DNA of 7,292 bases from an uncultured Clostridia bacterium (GTDB lineage: Bacteria; Bacillota; Clostridia; Peptostreptococcales; Anaerovoracaceae): positions 1 to 7,292 of the forward strand of contig CAKQNZ010000105.1 of assembly GCA_934255435.1 (NCBI GenBank), in the 5' to 3' direction. The notes under the pieces are model-generated. The model saw nothing but the letters and a program-made list of their open reading frames with translations. It ran no database searches and was not told the origin of the DNA. A program made the position numbers and the translations under genes. Shown piece after piece: positions 6,519-7,292 of this stretch; positions within the stretch are counted from its first letter, which is position 1, and each line of letters begins with the position of its first letter.

Positions 6519-7292
6519 ACTTTGCCATCCTTTCGAGAATCTCGTCATCCATGTTGTATATAGCATCTATTATCCTGTTTCTGTATGTAGCGTTGCCATC
6601 GCCTTCCTGCATCCTGCTCCAGCCGATCTCCCCTGCTGCGCCCATCATGCAAACTGCAGCCGCTGCTGCATCCAGCCTGTTTTCACGATCTGTAGTGACG
6701 AAAGCAGCTGTGATCGCTGACAGCTGACAGCCTGTGCCTGTTATCCTGCCCATTTCCGGTCTGCCGTTCCTGATGACATAGCATCTGTCTTTGTCTGCTA
6801 CAAGATCTGTTGCGCCTGTCACTGCTATGACTGCGTCCACTTCTCCTGCAAATTTTTTAAGGGAGCTTATCACTTCGTCGAGATTTTCCTCCGTGACAGC
6901 ATCCGCTATATCAGCGTCCACGCCTTTGGTGCTGCCTCTGCCGTTCATCAGCGTCTTGATCTCCGAGATATTCCCTCTTATCACATCGAACTTTATTTCG
7001 TTAATGAGCTTCACCGCAGTCTCTGTCCTAAGACGGCTGGCTCCTGCTCCCACAGGATCCAGGACCACGGCATGTCCCAGCTGGTTGGCTTTCCTGCCTG
7101 CCCTGAACATAGATGGTATCGTCCTGCTGTTCAAAGTCCCGATGTTGATGTTCAGACCTCCGCATATGGACGTTATGTCCTCCACGTCATCCTCATCGTC
7201 CGACATTATCGGACTTCCGCCGCATGCCAGCAGAGCATTGGCTACATCGTTCACTGTCACGTAATTCGTTATATTGTGCACCAGTGGTACAC
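6505..7292 (-). CDS. thiM: ThiM, hydroxyethylthiazole kinase (5' end outside window)
   Basis: ThiM phosphorylates salvaged 4-methyl-5-(2-hydroxyethyl)thiazole with ATP, supplying the thiazole half for ThiE. The frame stays open to the window edge and reads VPLVHNITNYVTVND, the conserved ThiM N-terminal motif, so the start lies a few codons to about 15 codons beyond 7292. The GTG at 7281 is an internal Val. Counting from that Val, CGGSPIMSDD is at 20-29, VLDPVGAGASRLR at 73-85, IRGNISEI at 101-108, VTGATD at 154-159 and ITGTGCQLSA at 180-189, whose Cys185 matches the Cys of the B. subtilis enzyme. The ribokinase-like fold is complete to the C-terminus (TAA 6507-6505). It may be the first gene of the operon, and any promoter or TPP riboswitch would lie off the window. 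Confidence 0.96.
   Translation of the reverse strand, partial: VPLVHNITNYVTVNDVANALLACGGSPIMSDDEDDVEDITSICGGLNINIGTLNSRTIPSMFRAGRKANQLGHAVVLDPVGAGASRLRTETAVKLINEIKFDVIRGNISEIKTLMNGRGSTKGVDADIADAVTEENLDEVISSLKKFAGEVDAVIAVTGATDLVADKDRCYVIRNGRPEMGRITGTGCQLSAITAAFVTTDRENRLDAAAAAVCMMGAAGEIGWSRMQEGDGNATYRNRIIDAIYNMDDEILERMAKYEER

Noticed and set aside
6519..6566. Upstream ATG 6566 as the thiE start
   Set aside because: It would add 16 residues not typical of ThiE and a long overlap with thiM. ATG 6518 has a better-placed AGGA and gives a normal length.
7279..7281. GTG 7281 as the thiM start
   Set aside because: The frame continues to the window edge with the conserved PLVHNITNY motif, so this is an internal valine.

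Overview
The window looks like a piece of chromosome from an anaerobic, low-to-mid GC Firmicute, most likely of the Clostridia. This rests on strong AGGAGG-type ribosome binding sites, frequent ATA (Ile) and AGA/AGG (Arg) codons, hydrogenase-maturation genes, and a short ThiC of the anaerobe type. I cannot name a genus. No mobile element, CRISPR array, tRNA or rRNA gene was seen.

Left part (1-2467, + strand): the 3' end of hypB (nickel-inserting GTPase) overlaps a complete hypF (carbamoyltransferase for the CN ligands of [NiFe]-hydrogenase). HypF starts at a GTG inside hypB, behind a perfect AGGAGG. A clean intrinsic terminator (2534-2563) follows.

Middle (2468-2944): a convergent intergenic region of 477 bases with no recognisable protein gene. 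On the minus strand it holds a near-consensus sigma-A-type promoter (TTGCAA, 17 bases, TGC-TATAAT, with an AT-rich UP-like tract). About 110 bases downstream begins a long rod-like stem that ends in U6. Together these predict a stand-alone small RNA of about 238 nt (about 2836 to 2599, minus strand). I could not match it to a known RNA family, and it is the most interesting item here.

Right part (2945-7292, - strand): a thiamin operon transcribed right to left, thiM (5' end outside the window), thiE, a HAD phosphatase gene, a 138-base structured gap, thiD, thiC. Most junctions overlap by 4 to 14 bases. ThiC makes HMP-P, ThiD makes HMP-PP, ThiM phosphorylates salvaged hydroxyethylthiazole, and ThiE joins the two into thiamin monophosphate (TMP). 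The embedded HAD protein is a good candidate TMP phosphatase. No thiazole-synthesis gene (thiG, thiF, thiS, thiH), no thiL and no TPP riboswitch lie inside the window. The first gene starts beyond the right edge, so a riboswitch could be there.
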